From IMG/VR virus record IMGVR_UViG_3300037827_000332, positions 1 to 36,225 of that record: a stretch of DNA of 36,225 nucleotides, one strand, 5' to 3'. The DNA comes from a virus. The notes under the pieces were generated by a model. That model did not search any database and was not told the DNA's origin. It saw only the letters and a list, made by a program, of their open reading frames with translations. Of the stretch, positions 19,314-29,036 are shown piece by piece; the first letter of the stretch is position 1, and each line of letters starts with the position of its first letter. The translations under genes and the position numbers were made by a program.

Positions 19314-20012
19314 TTGAAAGCGGGAGTTATCATACAAAGAGCCTTGAATCTGTCAGGCATTCTTTCTCGAAGTCTTGAAGAGCAAGACGATGAGGAAGGA
19401 ACTGACGGACTGTTTTGGCTCAATATGATTCTGGCTGAAAAGTCGGCGACTGGTGTGTTGCTCCCGTATTTCGGACATTTAGATATAACCCCAATTCAAG
19501 GGCAAGAGATTTATTTTTTGCCCAATCTTGTAACCGCAGAGATTCTAACCTTCACGATTCAAGGCGTTAGATATTCCGTAAGGTTTGAAACCAGATATAA
19601 ATATTTAGGAACTCCTCGCGCCAACGATATTCAATCGCTTCCTTTTCAATGGTATTGGGAACGCGTAAATGGTGGAATGAATATTTATTTGTACTTCACA
19701 CCAGATCAACAAATAGAAGGCATTCAAGTAACAGGACTTATTGGTCTTCAATCTGTGATATTCAGCACTGAATTTGACGGATTTTTAGATACTTTTTATC
19801 AGAATTTCTTGATATTTGAATTAGCTGAATCAATGTGTATGTTTTATAAAATTTCTATGCCACCAGAATCAAAAGCAAAATTAATGAGGCTTAGAAATGA
19901 AATGAGATCAATCAACCCTCGTGATTTTAAACTTAAGAGAAAATCATTAATTGGATCATCTGGAATATTGACATACGCACAGGTCAATTTCGGGAGAGGG
20001 TGGACCGCATGA
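19314..20012 (+). CDS. Head completion / tail adaptor protein, P22 gp4-like
   Basis: A 232-residue protein that starts at TTG 19314; no stronger site is visible and no ATG is close. The opening KAGVIIQRALNLSGILSRSL and the following Trp-Leu-Asn-Met-Ile helix match the gp4-like family (P22 gp4 is 166 residues), which binds under the portal and receives the tail. It is longer than P22 gp4. Followed by the gp10-like gene with overlap. Confidence 0.82.
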   Translation: MKAGVIIQRALNLSGILSRSLEEQDDEEGTDGLFWLNMILAEKSATGVLLPYFGHLDITPIQGQEIYFLPNLVTAEILTFTIQGVRYSVRFETRYKYLGTPRANDIQSLPFQWYWERVNGGMNIYLYFTPDQQIEGIQVTGLIGLQSVIFSTEFDGFLDTFYQNFLIFELAESMCMFYKISMPPESKAKLMRLRNEMRSINPRDFKLKRKSLIGSSGILTYAQVNFGRGWTA

Positions 20013-21499
20013 TGGACCAAATGATGCGCGCACAATTTACATCGAGATATCAGGCTGGCGCAAAGGAATTACAGTTTTTGCCCGGACAAGGTGTGGACAT
20101 GGGATTAATCGGAGGAAATACTTTCGGTCGTTATAAAAAGATTTCTTCTGCTGAAACTATAAACATGATTGTCACAGACGGCGCATTAGTAAGCTTTTTG
20201 GGTTATGAGAATGTGATAAGCCTTAACGGGACAAATGGTAGAGAAATTTTTACAAGCCCAAAGTTTAATCATATGATTGTTGTTGTTGATTCTTTCGTTT
20301 ATATAGTAGATACCAATCTGGCATCAGATCAAATTGGTCAATTGGAGACTACATCTGGCCCGGTTTATATTGCTGAAAATCTTGGCAGTCAATTGGCGAT
20401 ATGTGATGGAGTTGCAATTTATATTTTCAATTATTCAACCGATAAATTTACGAAAGTTGTCGTAAATTTCCAACCAAAATTCATTTCGTTTCAAGATACA
20501 TATTTTATCGCGGCAGATGGATTATCTAATCGATTCAGGCTGTCCGATAACAATAATGGCCTTTCGTGGCCGGATGATGCGTCTCATGTTGGACAAATAC
20601 AAACAAAAGCAACGATATGCACCGCTCCGGTTCCATTAGATAGACAATTATTCGTATTCGGACAAACAGTTTGTGAGCCATGGCAGGATATTGGATATAC
20701 GCTTTTCCCATATCAAAGATCAAACTCTTTAAGCATTGATTATGGATGTGTTAATGCCGCAACTATTGCGTCTGGATTCGGAATAATTGCATGGCTCGGA
20801 TCAAATGAAAAGACTGGTATATCCATTATGTTTTCTCAAGGTGGCCCCGGACAAAGACTATCAAATGACGGGATAGATTTTGTTTTTTCTAAAATGAAAA
20901 AGCCGAATGACTCAGTGGGATTTATATTCAGAGAAGCTGGACATATTTTCTATGTGATCACATTCATAACGGACAATGTCACATATGCTTTTGACTTCAA
21001 CACAAAGATGTTTTTCACATTAGTTGATCATGAAATGAATCATCACATAGCCCGTCGTGTAACATTTTTTAATGGAAATTACTATTTTGTTAGTCTGATT
21101 GATGGAAACGTTTACAAGATGTCGTCGACAATTAATACATTGAATGGAAAAGAAATGCCAAGATTTAGGATATTGAAAAATCTTTCAATACCGAACGGAG
21201 ACAGGTTTGTTGTCAGCAATATAAACCTAACAATGGAGCAAGGATTTTTAGAAGGTGAGCAACAAGAAAATTTAGATTTATTGCCATCATTAAGGCCAAG
21301 AATAGATTTATCTGCATCAAAAGACGGTGGAGAGCATTTCTGGAATGTAGCCCCTCATCGTATGAACAGATTCGGAAAAAGACAAAACGTATGTAATTTC
21401 TGGAATATCGGCGCATTTAATGATTGCACTTTAAAGTTCGCGTTTTGGGGAAAGCAAAGATTTTGCGTTAAGCAAGCATACGGGAGCATTTACCAATGA
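20009..21499 (+). CDS. Packaged-DNA stabilisation / tail hub protein, P22 gp10-like
   Basis: About 497 residues (P22 gp10 is 472). I start at ATG 20009 because GGGAGAGGG lies 8 bases upstream; the ORF could start at GTG 20000. The sequence has the beta-rich, repeated Gly/Asp/Asn pattern of the gp10 family, with a characteristic opening GLIGGNTFGRYKKISSAETI. It closes the portal channel after packaging and links gp4 to the tail spike or needle. Confidence 0.83.
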   Translation: MMDQMMRAQFTSRYQAGAKELQFLPGQGVDMGLIGGNTFGRYKKISSAETINMIVTDGALVSFLGYENVISLNGTNGREIFTSPKFNHMIVVVDSFVYIVDTNLASDQIGQLETTSGPVYIAENLGSQLAICDGVAIYIFNYSTDKFTKVVVNFQPKFISFQDTYFIAADGLSNRFRLSDNNNGLSWPDDASHVGQIQTKATICTAPVPLDRQLFVFGQTVCEPWQDIGYTLFPYQRSNSLSIDYGCVNAATIASGFGIIAWLGSNEKTGISIMFSQGGPGQRLSNDGIDFVFSKMKKPNDSVGFIFREAGHIFYVITFITDNVTYAFDFNTKMFFTLVDHEMNHHIARRVTFFNGNYYFVSLIDGNVYKMSSTINTLNGKEMPRFRILKNLSIPNGDRFVVSNINLTMEQGFLEGEQQENLDLLPSLRPRIDLSASKDGGEHFWNVAPHRMNRFGKRQNVCNFWNIGAFNDCTLKFAFWGKQRFCVKQAYGSIYQ

Positions 21500-21765
21500 A
21501 TGTTCCTAATTTGCCGCATCCAATGACGCCAGTTATTTTGCAAAGCGGTCACATGCACCCAGATTGGTACAAATGGCACATGCTCGTCACTAATGAATTA
21601 CAAATAAATCAGTCAGAAGAAGGGACAAGTATCCCAATGCAGTCAACAAGCAATATCGCAATGATTGAAGCCAACATAACAACTCCAAGATTTATTTATG
21701 ACACTGATTTAAAGGTTCCAAAAGTTTCTGTTAATGGTGTCTTTAAAACCATTAGCACAATTTAG
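21496..21765 (+). CDS. Small structural protein, unknown
   Basis: An 89-residue protein that overlaps the gp10-like gene by 4 bases. Opening MNVPNLPHPMTPVILQSGHM, then a polar region; no cysteine or membrane span. The position between gp10-like and ejection proteins suggests a small virion component. Family not recognised. Confidence 0.65.
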   Translation: MNVPNLPHPMTPVILQSGHMHPDWYKWHMLVTNELQINQSEEGTSIPMQSTSNIAMIEANITTPRFIYDTDLKVPKVSVNGVFKTISTI

Positions 21766-21776
21766 AGGTATTTAAT

Positions 21777-22739
21777 ATGGGATTAGAAAGCGGAATAGGC
21801 TCTATAGGGAGCGGTTTATTTAACCTTTACGGTCAAGATGATCCGTATGATGCCGCATCTGGTTATTACGACAAAATACCGGGAATGCTTAATCAGCAAT
21901 ATAGTCCATGGATTAATAATGGATTAAATGCGCTTGGCGGATTAAATCAATACGAAAATGCAGGATTGCAAGCACTTCCGGGTCTTCAGCAATACGAAAA
22001 CAGAGGAAATGCTGCTGGCAGTCAATTGATGAATCAATACAATCAAATGACAAATGATCCAAGTGGATTAGTTAATCGTTTGGGCGCGGGATTTCACCAA
22101 TCTCCCGGATACGCATTTCAAACCAGTCAAGCATTAGGTGCCGCGAACAGAGCAGCCGCTGCAGGTGGAATGGCTGGAAGTCCTGAAGAGCAACAAAATA
22201 TTGCTGGCGTTACAAATCAATTGGCCAATCAGGATTACTACAACTATTTAAATCATTCTCAACAGCTTTACGGTCAAGGAATACAAGGTCTTCAAGGAAC
22301 GGAAAGACTTGGAGCAATGACAGGAACAAATATTTACAGTCAAGGAGTCGGCGCTGGACAAGATGTTTATAACCAAGGCGCAAACGCTGCAAACAATCTT
22401 GCCCAAAATCTTGGCGCTGCTTATATGAACCAAGGGAATATGAAAATGGCTCAAGCTCAATATAACAACCAAAGAAAAGGGCAGGCATATGGTCAATTGT
22501 GGGGAGGCGTAAACGATATATTCAATCCGGGCGGCCAATACACTGGGGGCACCGGATGGGGAGGAGGCGCATCTGGAGGCGGCAGCTCTGGTGGTGGTGG
22601 TGGCGGCGGATTAGGAAGTATGTTCAGCGGAATGTTTGGTGGCGGAAGCGGTGGCGGAGGTCAACAAGGAGATTCTTCCGGTGGTGGCAGTGGCGTAAAC
22701 ATGGGCGAGCTTGCGGGCTTAGCCATGATGTTGTTCTAA
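21777..22739 (+). CDS. Putative ejection/internal virion protein with Gly-rich C-terminus
   Basis: A 320-residue protein. A short Leu/Gly-rich start (MGLESGIGSIGSGLFNLYGQ) is followed by an imperfect tandem repeat (GLNQYENAGL then GLQQYENRGN), a helical Ala/Gln/Asn region and a very Gly/Ser-rich tail from about residue 245. The amphipathic, Gln/Ala-rich composition and position after gp10 fit the first of three ejection proteins (P22 gp7-like role). Function by context. Confidence 0.72.
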   Translation: MGLESGIGSIGSGLFNLYGQDDPYDAASGYYDKIPGMLNQQYSPWINNGLNALGGLNQYENAGLQALPGLQQYENRGNAAGSQLMNQYNQMTNDPSGLVNRLGAGFHQSPGYAFQTSQALGAANRAAAAGGMAGSPEEQQNIAGVTNQLANQDYYNYLNHSQQLYGQGIQGLQGTERLGAMTGTNIYSQGVGAGQDVYNQGANAANNLAQNLGAAYMNQGNMKMAQAQYNNQRKGQAYGQLWGGVNDIFNPGGQYTGGTGWGGGASGGGSSGGGGGGGLGSMFSGMFGGGSGGGGQQGDSSGGGSGVNMGELAGLAMMLF

Positions 22740-22750
22740 GGGGATAAATT

Positions 22751-24262
22751 ATGCCATTACCAGTTCAACAAAGTTTTGCTTTACCAAATTTCACGCCAGA
22801 TCAGATCAGCCCAGTAATGACGGGGATTGGTCAGGCTAATGCGCTTTATCAGCAGTCAATGCAGAATCAATATCTTGGCGCTAATATGCAGGCTGCTTTA
22901 CGTAAACAGCAATTAGCAAATCAGATATCTCAAGCGCAAGCTAATGTTGCGCCTCAAATGACGGCTGCTGATCTTGCGTATAAACAAGCGCAGACGCCAA
23001 ATTTAAACGCTGCAACACAATATATTTTGAGCGGTCAAATTCCATCAGCTCAAGCGCAAGCTGGATATATAGGAACAGAAGCCGCAAAAAATCAATTCTC
23101 AATTAATAATCCATCGACGATGCTGCAAGGATTGCCGGGTCAAATTGGTGGACTTGCCGTTCTTAGAAATATGGGAATGCTTTCAAATGGACAAGTGCCA
23201 CAATCTTCGGCGCCGACACAGGATCAAAATTTTGTTAATGGCATGAATAATGGAGTTCCAATGAGAGCGCCAGCGATGCCGTCTGCTGGAGCAATGACAG
23301 GAGGCAACCAGAATGGTGCCCCTATTCTTCCGCCAAATCCATACGGAACGCCACAGAATCCTGCGGCTGGTGTTGGTCAAGGAAACGGTGATCTTTCATC
23401 ATTTGAAGGCGCTAGAAATTTATTGATGCAAGGAATTACTGCTCCAATTCAAGAAAAGGTTGCTCAAGCTAATTATTATCAATCAAGAGCGTCTGGATTT
23501 CCATTTAATAGCCTTCCTCAAAATACAAAAACTTATATGATTGGACAGGCGGCCGGAATGGGAATTGATCCTCAAGATGCCATTAAAGCATATTATAACG
23601 GAGAAACCATTTCGTCTTTGGCGCAACAAAGAGGTCTTGATCCAAACAATTTACCAACGCCTTTATATTCTGCTACTCCGCAAACTGTTCAACTTATACA
23701 AAGACGTGATCAGGCATTAAATGAAATAAATTCAATCATGCCAAATATAACAACTGCAATGGCGCCTTATTCACGTCAGTTTGCAGGATTTTCTCCATCT
23801 CAAATATCTAGCGCCATTACAAATGACAATCCTGATCAACAGGCTAGATTTTTGGCATCTAAAGCTTTAATGCCTGAAATGGCTTCTTTGCGATTAAAGG
23901 CCATGGGTGGAAATATTGGTATTGAGGCAATAAGAGAAGTTAATAATCAATCCATGGGAAATATTAAGTCATTCCAAGGTCTTGTATCTCCAAAAGTTTA
24001 CTCTGCTGCCCAAAACTATGTTGATCAATGGATTAACCAAGGCGCTGACGCAGCCAATAAAGTTGGCTTGGCTGGCTCAGTCGGAAATTTGAATAACGGC
24101 GGTCAGCCAATTAGTAATGCAACAATGACTGGCGCACAAACTGGCGGTACTCCTGCCGGAGTTGGCGCAATGGTGAGCATGAAAGCACCTAATGGCGAAT
24201 CATTTTCAATACCGGCAGCAAATGTTCAAGCAGCGCTTAAAATGGGGGCGACTCAGCAATGA
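22751..24262 (+). CDS. Putative ejection protein, Ala/Gln-rich
   Basis: A 503-residue protein starting at ATG behind AAGGGG, 11 bases after the previous gene. Strongly enriched in Ala, Gln, Asn and Gly, with long helical stretches (ANMQAALRKQQLANQISQAQ) and disordered Pro-rich parts. It occupies the second ejection position (P22 gp20-like role). It overlaps the next gene by 4 bases. Confidence 0.7.
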   Translation: MPLPVQQSFALPNFTPDQISPVMTGIGQANALYQQSMQNQYLGANMQAALRKQQLANQISQAQANVAPQMTAADLAYKQAQTPNLNAATQYILSGQIPSAQAQAGYIGTEAAKNQFSINNPSTMLQGLPGQIGGLAVLRNMGMLSNGQVPQSSAPTQDQNFVNGMNNGVPMRAPAMPSAGAMTGGNQNGAPILPPNPYGTPQNPAAGVGQGNGDLSSFEGARNLLMQGITAPIQEKVAQANYYQSRASGFPFNSLPQNTKTYMIGQAAGMGIDPQDAIKAYYNGETISSLAQQRGLDPNNLPTPLYSATPQTVQLIQRRDQALNEINSIMPNITTAMAPYSRQFAGFSPSQISSAITNDNPDQQARFLASKALMPEMASLRLKAMGGNIGIEAIREVNNQSMGNIKSFQGLVSPKVYSAAQNYVDQWINQGADAANKVGLAGSVGNLNNGGQPISNATMTGAQTGGTPAGVGAMVSMKAPNGESFSIPAANVQAALKMGATQQ

Positions 24263-26082
24263 ACGAACCATTAGGCGCAAACGCATTCGCAAACTTAGGC
24301 GCTGTTCCGCAAGCGTCATTAGGCGCATCTGCATTTTCGCATCTTGGAGCGATTCCTAACGTGGCGCCATCTCCTCAATCGTCAATTATGAGCGGCCCAC
24401 AAACTCTAAATGGTGTAGTAAATAGTCCGGGGGTTCAGGGTGTTTTAGGAGCTGGTGACGCGCTGAGAAATACAATATCAAGCGGATTAAACATGCTTCC
24501 CGGAGTCAATATCGCACCTGCGAAAACAGGATCCGGAACAGCGTATAACGTAGGAAATATTGCGGGAAATATAGGCGGCTTCTTAGGTGGTGGAGAGGCG
24601 CTTGATACAGCCAGAGCGGCATCAGAAGCTGCCCCAGTAATTGGACAGCTTGCCACAGCTCTTGGTGGAAATGGGATTTCTGGAATTGCTCGTCGTGCAT
24701 TAGGAAGTGCTGCTTATAGCGGCGCCACAAATGATCAGAATAGAGCCGAAAATGCTGGAATAGGCGCAGGCGCATCATTAGCATCAGAAGCCATTCCCGG
24801 TATTGCTGGAAAACTAGCCCAAGGCGCGCAATATTTCATGCCTCAGCGTTTTGCGCAAAACATTATTCAAACACTTGGTGGCGGCCAAAATCTTGAAGAC
24901 GCAACAAAATCTGTGCTATCGTCTATTAGAAACTCTTATCAAGCACAAAAGGCCAACGCGAGTGATCTTTATAATCCTGTCTTTGATTCTGTTCCTAGCG
25001 GTTCTATTTATGCCAATGTAGGAAAAACCGAGCCTGTAGCATCGTCTCCTACGATTATTAATAAAAATGCGCCTGCTGCAAATTCTCCTATGACCCCATT
25101 GATGTCAGCTAATGCTGAGCCAGTCGTTGGCGGTCAATCAACTGCTCAAAAAAGTTTTTCTAATTTGACGGGGCAATATCCAAATCTGCCAGAAACCATA
25201 ACTGATAATTACACAAATACATTACAGAAAATGCACAATGATTTTATTAACAATCCTACATTTCAGAATGCGCACGAACTTCAAAGTGAATTGGGTGTTC
25301 AGTCAAGATATTTGCAAGATGGAAACGCTGCGCCCTCTATAGCTACTTCAAACAATGTTGCAGCGATCAATCAAGCAAGAGATGCTTTGAAGTCAGACAT
25401 GATGTCATTTCTGAACAAGCAAGGAACACCTTTAAATCCAGATGCCGCGCCCGGTGTTGCAAATACTGAGTTGGCACAACAATACACAAATGCGTCAAAC
25501 AATTATCAGCAAAACGTTGTTCCTTATCTCTCAAATCCAAAAATTGCTTCTATTGCCACGGGCGATAAAACAAATGCCGTGCCAAGCACTCTATCAACAA
25601 TATTTGCCGCGCCAAATGAATCAATGTCAAAGGTAATTGGTGATCTTCCTGAAGACACAATGAATAAAGTGTTATATACAAAACTCGGACAGACAGTTCC
25701 CAACAAAAGCGCCCAAGGGCTTTTAAATTCATATCAGAATTTACAACAGCAGGGTTTGGGCGCCCATGTTTCTCCTGAATTAGCATCACAAATCGGTGAG
25801 TTAGAAAATCGTATAAAAGCAAGAAATGGATTGCAAATGGCAACGGCAGGATTATCTGCTGCTGCCCTTGGCGGTGCTCACGGAAGCGCTACAGCAGGCG
25901 CAATGATGGGTCTGGGCGCTGGAGCTGTTGCCTCTCCATTCATGAATTATATAAGTCGAAGACTTCCTATCGACAATATCAGTGCCGCAATTTCAAATGT
26001 TCTACGTGGATCATACCCCGCCGGTCGAAGCGCCGTACTAGCAAATTACTTAAACAACAGTGGAGTTAAAAATGGCTCTTAA
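24259..26082 (+). CDS. Putative ejection protein with N-terminal LGAxAFxxLGAxP repeats
   Basis: A 607-residue protein. The N-terminus has a tandem LGANAFANLGAVPQAS / LGASAFSHLGAIPNVA repeat. Glycine- and alanine-rich segments (NVGNIAGNIGGFLGGGEALD and AATAGLSA-like near the C-terminus) may insert into membrane, as expected of ejection proteins that form a channel across the cell envelope. Third in the series (P22 gp16-like role). Homology by position and composition. Confidence 0.7.
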   Translation: MNEPLGANAFANLGAVPQASLGASAFSHLGAIPNVAPSPQSSIMSGPQTLNGVVNSPGVQGVLGAGDALRNTISSGLNMLPGVNIAPAKTGSGTAYNVGNIAGNIGGFLGGGEALDTARAASEAAPVIGQLATALGGNGISGIARRALGSAAYSGATNDQNRAENAGIGAGASLASEAIPGIAGKLAQGAQYFMPQRFAQNIIQTLGGGQNLEDATKSVLSSIRNSYQAQKANASDLYNPVFDSVPSGSIYANVGKTEPVASSPTIINKNAPAANSPMTPLMSANAEPVVGGQSTAQKSFSNLTGQYPNLPETITDNYTNTLQKMHNDFINNPTFQNAHELQSELGVQSRYLQDGNAAPSIATSNNVAAINQARDALKSDMMSFLNKQGTPLNPDAAPGVANTELAQQYTNASNNYQQNVVPYLSNPKIASIATGDKTNAVPSTLSTIFAAPNESMSKVIGDLPEDTMNKVLYTKLGQTVPNKSAQGLLNSYQNLQQQGLGAHVSPELASQIGELENRIKARNGLQMATAGLSAAALGGAHGSATAGAMMGLGAGAVASPFMNYISRRLPIDNISAAISNVLRGSYPAGRSAVLANYLNNSGVKNGS

Positions 26083-28480
26083 TCCGAATTATGTACCCTT
26101 AACTCCTTTGTGGGAAGTTTTCACAGACAAAGACTTATTAACATTTCTGAGTGATGGGTATGTTAAGTTTTTTATTGATACAGAAAGAACGGTCGGTAAA
26201 CCTGTTTATCAATTGACTGGGTCTCCGCCAAATTACACATATACGCAATATGGATTTATGGATATTGACGGCAGTTGGCGTCTTGATATGAATTTGCAGG
26301 GCGCATTTGATCAGGTTGTTTATGGATATCCTTTAGATGAATTTGGGAATGTTCAGCTATATTTTGCACAATTTTATAATTCTGATGGTGTATTCCAATT
26401 CTCTCGCGAAGGATTCCCTAACTTTTTTGCTGCTGGAGGCACCGTTACAAATCCAGTAAACATAAATTATATTCCTGACGGTCAGTTTAGGCTTCACACA
26501 AATATACCTGCTACGGCCTCAACAGATGCGGGAGGGATCACTCAGCCAATTACAAATATTGCATTTGGCGGATGGACATTTGAGCGACCAATGGCATCAA
26601 CAGCCACAGATATCGTGACATTTCAAAGAATAGGATCATTTGTCACTAACCCCATAACAAGTCCAAGATATGCGGTAGAAGTAATGTGTCAAGCCCCAAG
26701 TCTTGGCGATACATTCAAAGACTTGCGCGTTAAATTTGATGATGTGAATAAGTTTTCTTCTGACACTGACATGTTCACTTTTGGGATAACTGGCAAAACA
26801 GTTTCAAGCGGATCAATTATAGTTGAATTGATAATTATCAAAAACTACGGGACAGGCGGTGATGCAACCGCTGAATTTCCTTTGACCACATTTACCTTAA
26901 CCAATACATTCACGCCATTTTTCTTTTCCTTTGTGTTTGGCGCTAACACTGGTGCAATTATCGGGCCAAATGATGATGATTATATTCAATTGGCATTAAG
27001 GTTTCCCACAAATGAATTGTTTGATGCTGAATTTACAGATGCTTTATTGACCCCCGGAAATGTTGTTGCGCCGACATTTAATTACACAACGACACGAGAA
27101 TTCTTATATCAGTCATTGTTTGATGATACCGACTGCCCCGCAGTTGATGGGAGCGATATAGGACTTCCGCTTGTTTTAACAAAAACAGGTATAGGATTTG
27201 ATGGATCACAAGTCGGATTTATTTTTGCCAGCGGTTCATTGGCGCTTCCTTACGGATTTTTAAGTGCTGATGGCGCAGGATATGACACACAACTTTATTC
27301 GTCAGATGGAATTCCATATTCTAGATTGGCAAAAGTATATGCGTCAAATCTAGTGAGTCCGGCAGTTCCACTTCCAATGAGCATATACACCTTTGGCTCT
27401 GGTAAAAACTTTGTAACATCATATATTGACGGAAACTTGAATATTGTGCTTTCCACAAATAATAGCGGAGCAACAAGTTCGCCGACAGACGGAACGCCTC
27501 CGACTGGATTTACATTTTCGACTACTCACACAGGTCAAACAACGGTAGACGCATCAGCAGGAGTTACTTCAGGAGGAAGTTTGTTTATATTTGCAAATTC
27601 TATTGGTCAAACAGGATTTACAGACATACACACAATCGCGGGAGATGTTGCGTCTATAATAGATGCTCCCAATGCTAAGGCGGTTCAGCAGGTTTCTATA
27701 GCGGGAATTGGCGCTGGAACATATTTTGTTTTTTATACTTCAACTCAACCGTATGTAGTATGGTATACATTGGATGGAGTTGGAACTCAGCCTGTAGTTG
27801 TTGGAGTAACAATATATTTACAAGTAAATGTTTTTACAGCGCAAGGAGTAAATGCCGCATCTCAAATTACAGCTAATGCAATTAATGGCAGTCAAATATC
27901 AAGAATAATTACCGTTGCCGGATCTGCAATTCCTCAAAGCTCATACTTTAATTTTTCTACTACAACCCAATCATATTACGTTTGGTATAACATTGATGGA
28001 GGAGGAACGGATCCAGCACCTCTTGGAAAAATTGGCATTGAGGTTAACATATCCTCTACAGATACTAAAGACAATGTCACATCAAAAACTGTATCTGCAA
28101 TAAATTTGAGATTTTTTGCAACTCCTGATTTAAGAGGTATTTTCTTAAAAGGATATAATGGATCGGCTACAATAGATCAGCCTGCGGCATTATCAAGATA
28201 TGCCGTCAATTCAGTTATTGTTGGAAATAACATAGGAACGAGAGAATTCAGCGACAATATAAGTCATACTCATTCGATAATAAATTCAACCGTTGTGTAT
28301 GCGTCAGGAGATCCATTTGCATCAACAGCTGGTCCTCCGGCTCAATTTCCTTTATTGCAAAATAACGCTATACCACCAGCAAATCCTATTGGATTAAACC
28401 TTGTTGTTTCAAATTCATTCCAGGGATTAGAAGAGTCTAGACCGCAAAATATCTACGTAAATTACATTGTAAAATATTGA
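26072..28480 (+). CDS. Tail protein / fibre base with two repeated beta-domains and collar-like end
   Basis: 802 residues from ATG 26072; GGAG lies 10 bases upstream and the start overlaps the previous gene. The N-terminus (YVPLTPLWEVFTDKDLLTFL, then YVKFFIDTERT) is a conserved phage tail protein start. Around 540-680 a domain is repeated: a VYFVF/YFNFST strand followed by VVWYTLDGVGT and YYVWYNIDGGGT. The C-terminus has a histidine pair (NISHTHS) as in tail collar domains. It may attach the fibre at 29037 to the tail. Confidence 0.78.
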   Translation: MALNPNYVPLTPLWEVFTDKDLLTFLSDGYVKFFIDTERTVGKPVYQLTGSPPNYTYTQYGFMDIDGSWRLDMNLQGAFDQVVYGYPLDEFGNVQLYFAQFYNSDGVFQFSREGFPNFFAAGGTVTNPVNINYIPDGQFRLHTNIPATASTDAGGITQPITNIAFGGWTFERPMASTATDIVTFQRIGSFVTNPITSPRYAVEVMCQAPSLGDTFKDLRVKFDDVNKFSSDTDMFTFGITGKTVSSGSIIVELIIIKNYGTGGDATAEFPLTTFTLTNTFTPFFFSFVFGANTGAIIGPNDDDYIQLALRFPTNELFDAEFTDALLTPGNVVAPTFNYTTTREFLYQSLFDDTDCPAVDGSDIGLPLVLTKTGIGFDGSQVGFIFASGSLALPYGFLSADGAGYDTQLYSSDGIPYSRLAKVYASNLVSPAVPLPMSIYTFGSGKNFVTSYIDGNLNIVLSTNNSGATSSPTDGTPPTGFTFSTTHTGQTTVDASAGVTSGGSLFIFANSIGQTGFTDIHTIAGDVASIIDAPNAKAVQQVSIAGIGAGTYFVFYTSTQPYVVWYTLDGVGTQPVVVGVTIYLQVNVFTAQGVNAASQITANAINGSQISRIITVAGSAIPQSSYFNFSTTTQSYYVWYNIDGGGTDPAPLGKIGIEVNISSTDTKDNVTSKTVSAINLRFFATPDLRGIFLKGYNGSATIDQPAALSRYAVNSVIVGNNIGTREFSDNISHTHSIINSTVVYASGDPFASTAGPPAQFPLLQNNAIPPANPIGLNLVVSNSFQGLEESRPQNIYVNYIVKY

Positions 28481-28490
28481 GGAATTATAC

Positions 28491-28829
28491 ATGAGCACAA
28501 ATCTTATTATTGGCAAAGATGTCAACGGCGCAATAGATGACGCCATTCCTGTATCGCAAAATATATATGCAATAACTCTAACTGCATCAACTGCTGCGAG
28601 CATTATAGTTCCTGCAAACGTAGATGTTGCTTATTTTTCATACGGTGGATCAGGCGATGTTTGGGTAAATATGAGCGGAGCGGCAACAATTCCTGGGTCT
28701 TTATTCGTTCAAACGAAATCTGAACTAAACCCAGTTGCCAGATATGTTATTCCCGGAGAAACAATATCGTTTATATGCTCTGCGATAAATCCTGTAGAAG
28801 TTGCTTTTTATAACTCTAGAAATATTTAA
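28491..28829 (+). CDS. Small virion or tail-associated beta protein
   Basis: A 112-residue protein that is almost all beta-strand and turns (ITLTASTAASIIVPANVDVA, then VWVNMSGAATIPGSLF). It has the look of a small tail or head decoration protein. It sits between two tail genes, 10 bases after the collar gene. Exact place in the virion unknown. Confidence 0.7.
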   Translation: MSTNLIIGKDVNGAIDDAIPVSQNIYAITLTASTAASIIVPANVDVAYFSYGGSGDVWVNMSGAATIPGSLFVQTKSELNPVARYVIPGETISFICSAINPVEVAFYNSRNI

Positions 28830-28840
28830 GGGGATTTATT

Positions 28841-29011
28841 ATGAGCGCCAGCGCTGGAAGCGGAAAATTTTATTCTGTAGCAGGACGTTTTTTTTATTCT
28901 AAAAGAGGGGGAAATACAACTCCGCCTCCGCCTCCCGCTGACGCATTATTGCTTGAAGACGGAACGGATGTTCTTTTAGAAGATACAACACCAGTTTTAC
29001 TCGAAGGTTAA
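28841..29011 (+). CDS. 56-residue protein with a twofold LLLEDG repeat
   Basis: ATG 28841 follows GGGG. It reads MSASAGSGKFYSVAGRFFYS, a proline run, and then LLLEDGTDVLLEDTTPVLLE. The LLLEDG-type repeat is common in small phage tail-region proteins that I recall, possibly adaptors or trimerisation tags for fibres. Too short for strong inference; position next to the fibre supports it. Confidence 0.6.
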   Translation: MSASAGSGKFYSVAGRFFYSKRGGNTTPPPPPADALLLEDGTDVLLEDTTPVLLEG

Positions 29012-29036
29012 TTTATTTATATAGAGAGGATTTTTT

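Noticed and set aside
22499-22747. An 82-codon ORF inside the Gly-rich end of the ejection protein gene
   Set aside because: A Trp/Arg-rich frame shift of the glycine codons (GGN GGN); a shadow of the real gene.
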